This document shows, one piece after another, positions 7,874-9,396 of a stretch of DNA of 9,396 nt. Position 1 is the first letter of the stretch, and each line of letters starts with the position of its first letter. The notes below the pieces were generated by a model. It ran no database searches. It had not been told where the DNA came from and saw only the letters and a list, made by a program, of their open reading frames with translations. Both the position numbers and the translations under genes were made by a program. The DNA is from Chitinophagaceae bacterium (lineage in GTDB: Bacteria > Bacteroidota > Bacteroidia > Chitinophagales > Chitinophagaceae), in assembly GCA_025963615.1 (NCBI GenBank), contig JAOQAL010000338.1:1-9396 (forward strand), read 5' to 3'.

Positions 7874-8029
7874 TTAACGGGTTGCTGGTATTTTAACCTG
7901 ATCCTTACCGTTCTTTAACCAGTCGTATTTTTGTTGCATCACCGGATCAGCAAGACAAGAGCCCGCGCTGTGAAAATTTTCCGTAAATGACTTTGCCTCC
8001 CTGGCTCCGTGTTTTTCTTCATCCGGATA
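7874..8029 (-). pseudogene. C-terminal coding remnant without start codon, unknown family
   Basis: On the minus strand, 51 codons run from just after an in-frame TGA (8030-8032) to TAA (7874-7876). No ATG, GTG or TTG occurs in the first part; the first possible start is GTG-ATG more than halfway in. The peptide has the composition of a real protein: YPDEEKHGAREAKSF near its start, then AGSCLADPVMQQKYDWLKNG, ending in KIPATR. I cannot name the family. The best reading is the tail of a gene whose front has been lost. The frame lies in the gap after smc and stops short of the DUF486 start codon. Chance openness of a short frame remains possible. Confidence 0.35.
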
Positions 8030-8047
8030 TCATTTTTATTCAATTTT

Positions 8048-8377
8048 ATGCGGACAATCCTATTACTATTTGCCTCCAACGTTTTCATGACATTTGCCTG
8101 GTATTATCACCTGCAGCAAAAAGGCTGGCCTTTGTGGAAAGCGATCCTGATAAGCTGGATCATTGCCCTGGTTGAATATTGCCTGGCCGTACCGGCCAAC
8201 CGTTACGGGTATGCCAGCGGCATGAGTGGTTTTCAATTGAAAATAACGCAGGAAATTATCACCCTCATTGTATTCAGTGTGTTTGCCGTTTTTGTGTTGA
8301 AAGAACCTTTTCACTATCGGTATCTTATCAGCTTCGCTTTTTTGCTGGGCGCAGTATATTTTATGTTTAAAAAATAA
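8048..8377 (+). CDS. DUF486 (DMT-type) four-helix membrane protein
   Basis: The 109-residue product fits the DUF486 family (Pfam PF04342), small membrane proteins related to the drug/metabolite transporter superfamily. The frame is open from a GTG at 8009, but the ATG at 8048 gives the normal family N-terminus (MRTILLLFASNVFMTFAWYY) and length, so the 13 extra codons are not counted. Four hydrophobic helices lie at about 2-20, 28-50, 66-85 and 90-107. Family motifs include ALVEYCLAVPANRYGY, GFQLKITQEIITL and LKEPFHYRYL, with a closing GAVYFMFKK. The substrate, if any, is unknown; single-helix-bundle proteins of this size would act as dimers by analogy with small multidrug transporters, which is inference. 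It sits between smc and the peroxiredoxin-like gene with its own gaps on both sides, and no promoter with a clear -7 box was found. Confidence 0.9.
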   Translation: MRTILLLFASNVFMTFAWYYHLQQKGWPLWKAILISWIIALVEYCLAVPANRYGYASGMSGFQLKITQEIITLIVFSVFAVFVLKEPFHYRYLISFAFLLGAVYFMFKK

Positions 8378-8408
8378 AACTGCTCTCATTTTGTTAAATG
8401 TCATGAAG

Positions 8409-8435
8409 ATAACCTGGCACACCCTTGCAGGTTAT
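8409..8435. repeat. 8-base inverted repeat between DUF486 and peroxiredoxin-like genes
   Basis: ATAACCTG (8409-8416) and CAGGTTAT (8428-8435) are perfect reverse complements with an 11-base spacer. The right arm runs into AATTTT, so as RNA it could form a hairpin followed by U-rich sequence and terminate the DUF486 transcript, 31 bases past its stop. Its right arm also shares a base with the -7 box of the next gene, so it could equally be an operator. Confidence 0.45.
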
Positions 8436-8442
8436 AATTTTG
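8435..8442 (+). promoter_or_regulatory. Bacteroidota -7 promoter element ahead of the peroxiredoxin-like gene
   Basis: TAATTTTG matches TAnnTTTG at all defined positions and lies 55 bases before the ATG at 8498, leaving a leader of roughly 50 bases. No TTG stands at the right distance for a -33 box; that region is occupied by the inverted repeat. Confidence 0.5.
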
Positions 8443-8497
8443 CGTATTATTTTTCAGTTTGGATTTCCATTTTACAGTTGGTTCTAAAAATATACTG

Positions 8498-9088
8498 ATG
8501 AAAAAATTACTATTGGTTTTATTCTTTATCCGGGCCCTGGGTGCCATAGGGCAGGAGAAGCCTGAAGGATTATTCATTCATTCAAAGGCTCCTGACTTTA
8601 AAGCAAAGGATCTAACAGGTGTAGCCGTTAATTTGAAAGACTTTCGGAAAAAAGGTCCCGTTGTACTTGTGTTTTACCGGGGCAACTGGTGCCCTTATTG
8701 CAATAAAGCATTATCCAGGCTCCAGGACTCCCTGCAATTTATAAAAGAAAAGGGTGCTACCTTAATCGCTATTACGCCTGAAGGGCAGGAAGGAATAATC
8801 AAAACAGCAGAGAAAACAAAAGCAGAATTTCCTATTATTTATGACGAGGATTTAAAGATCATGAAAGCCTATGAAGTAGCCTATAAGGTAGATGATAAAG
8901 CCGTAAGCCGGTATAAAAATTTTGATATTGATCTTGCCGCCAACAATAACCAAAAACCGGATGCGGTCTACCTGCCGGTGCCAGCCGTGTACATTATAGA
9001 TAGGGAAGGAAATATTACGTACCGGTATTTTGAACCGGATTATAAAAAAAGAGCTTCGGTAAAAGAGATCCTTAAAAATTTACCGTAA
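8498..9088 (+). CDS. exported peroxiredoxin-like (AhpC/TSA, thioredoxin fold) protein
   Basis: The ATG at 8498 is preferred over an in-frame TTG 39 bases earlier because it opens a clean signal peptide (MKKLLLVLFFIRALGAIG, likely cut before QEKPEG). The 196-residue product should be periplasmic. It has the AhpC/TSA thioredoxin fold: APDFKAKDLTG at 31-41, strand PVVLVFYRG, active site NWCPYC with C65 and C68, strand TLIAITPEG, FPIIYDED near 111, and PVPAVYIIDREGNITYRYF with the probable cis-Pro at 162. It ends with the PDYKKRASVKEIL helix typical of Prx-like proteins. The vicinal CxxC, in place of the T-x-x-C of classical peroxiredoxins, suggests thiol-disulfide or PrxQ/BCP-like chemistry on peroxides or envelope disulfides. 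The electron donor is not visible. The gene has its own -7 box and converges with the next gene with no bases between the stop codons. Confidence 0.85.
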   Translation: MKKLLLVLFFIRALGAIGQEKPEGLFIHSKAPDFKAKDLTGVAVNLKDFRKKGPVVLVFYRGNWCPYCNKALSRLQDSLQFIKEKGATLIAITPEGQEGIIKTAEKTKAEFPIIYDEDLKIMKAYEVAYKVDDKAVSRYKNFDIDLAANNNQKPDAVYLPVPAVYIIDREGNITYRYFEPDYKKRASVKEILKNLP

Positions 9089-9382
9089 CTAAAAACGTAT
9101 TTTATAAAAGTGGGAAAAAGCGGCTATCGCAATTTTTTTATCTTCCCCGTCAAAATGAAAGAATATCTCCCGGTAAAAAATCCTGTCTTTGATGGTAAGA
9201 GGAGTGTGCACCGTACCGGAATCCTTCTTATCGTGGGAAATATACCAGCCGGCAAAATAGCCCTCTGCAGTTAAATCCGTATTCATCCTGGAAATACACT
9301 CATCGTAGCCAGGTTTTGTAAAAACGGCTACGGTAAGAACAATTAACAATATAATCCAGGTAATATTGATAAATTTTTTCAT
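9089..9382 (-). CDS. small DUF4359-like exported or membrane-anchored protein
   Basis: This 97-residue product starts at an ATG 14 bases from the right edge, so its promoter is outside the window. Residues 1-22 (MKKFINITWIILLIVLTVAVFT) form a basic start plus one hydrophobic helix, either a signal peptide or a membrane anchor. The rest is soluble: GYDECISRMNTDL, then LTIKDRIFYREIFFHF, and a final IAIAAFSHFYKIRF strand. The pattern of an N-terminal helix, a YDECI-like segment, an '(I/L)KD..(F/Y)Y+' motif and a hydrophobic end resembles DUF4359 proteins, a family of unknown function; I give this match moderate trust. The gene runs toward the peroxiredoxin-like gene, and its TAG begins at the base directly after that gene's TAA. 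No terminator hairpin fits between them, so the two transcripts probably overlap. Confidence 0.7.
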   Translation of the reverse strand: MKKFINITWIILLIVLTVAVFTKPGYDECISRMNTDLTAEGYFAGWYISHDKKDSGTVHTPLTIKDRIFYREIFFHFDGEDKKIAIAAFSHFYKIRF

Positions 9383-9396
9383 TGTTGTTCTCTTTG

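Noticed and set aside
8009..8047. GTG start giving 13 extra residues on the DUF486 protein
   Set aside because: The family N-terminus and length fit the ATG at 8048.
8459..8497. TTG start giving 13 extra residues on the peroxiredoxin-like protein
   Set aside because: The ATG at 8498 opens a clean signal peptide, and the extra residues lie in the likely leader.
1..9396. CRISPR array, insertion sequence, tRNA or rRNA, defence or toxin system
   Set aside because: No regularly spaced repeats, transposase motifs, RNA cloverleaf or rRNA blocks, or recognisable defence domains were seen on either strand.

Overview
The window reads as a chromosomal segment of a Bacteroidota bacterium, most likely of the Chitinophagaceae type. 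Three things point there: Bacteroidota-type -7 promoter elements (TAnnTTTG) ahead of two genes, almost no Shine-Dalgarno sequences (smc is an exception), and a protein set of a lipoprotein with lipobox, a YihY/BrkB membrane protein and a DUF486 protein. The lineage is inferred from style, not from a marker gene.

Layout. Positions 1-432 hold the C-terminal end of an alpha/beta-hydrolase cut by the window edge (+). It converges on a 476-residue secreted glycoside-hydrolase-like protein on the minus strand (560-1990). A 384-base gap follows, then a small lipoprotein of unknown function (+, 2375-2974). The 243 bases after it hold a long composite hairpin and a second, GC-rich multi-hairpin element that looks like a dispersed palindromic repeat. 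Next come a YihY/BrkB inner-membrane protein (+, 3218-4138) and the chromosome-condensation ATPase Smc (+, 4322-7858), which fills more than a third of the window. After smc lie a short minus-strand coding remnant (7874-8029), a DUF486 four-helix membrane protein (+, 8048-8377), a secreted thioredoxin-fold peroxiredoxin-like protein (+, 8498-9088) and, abutting it tail to tail with no bases between the stop codons, a small DUF4359-like exported or anchored protein (-, 9089-9382).

The genes do not form an obvious pathway or single operon. Most are separated by 100-400 bases and several have their own promoter-like elements. Smc is the core housekeeping gene; ScpA and ScpB, its usual partners, are not in the window. 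The others are single-gene cell-envelope or exported functions.

I found no convincing new multi-gene system, mobile element, CRISPR array or RNA gene. The best leads are small: the hairpin and repeat pair at 2999-3160, a possibly leaderless yihY transcript, a palindrome at 8409-8435 that contains a near-sigma-54 motif beside a good -7 box, the start-less coding remnant downstream of smc, and the glycoside-hydrolase-like family, whose substrate I cannot name.
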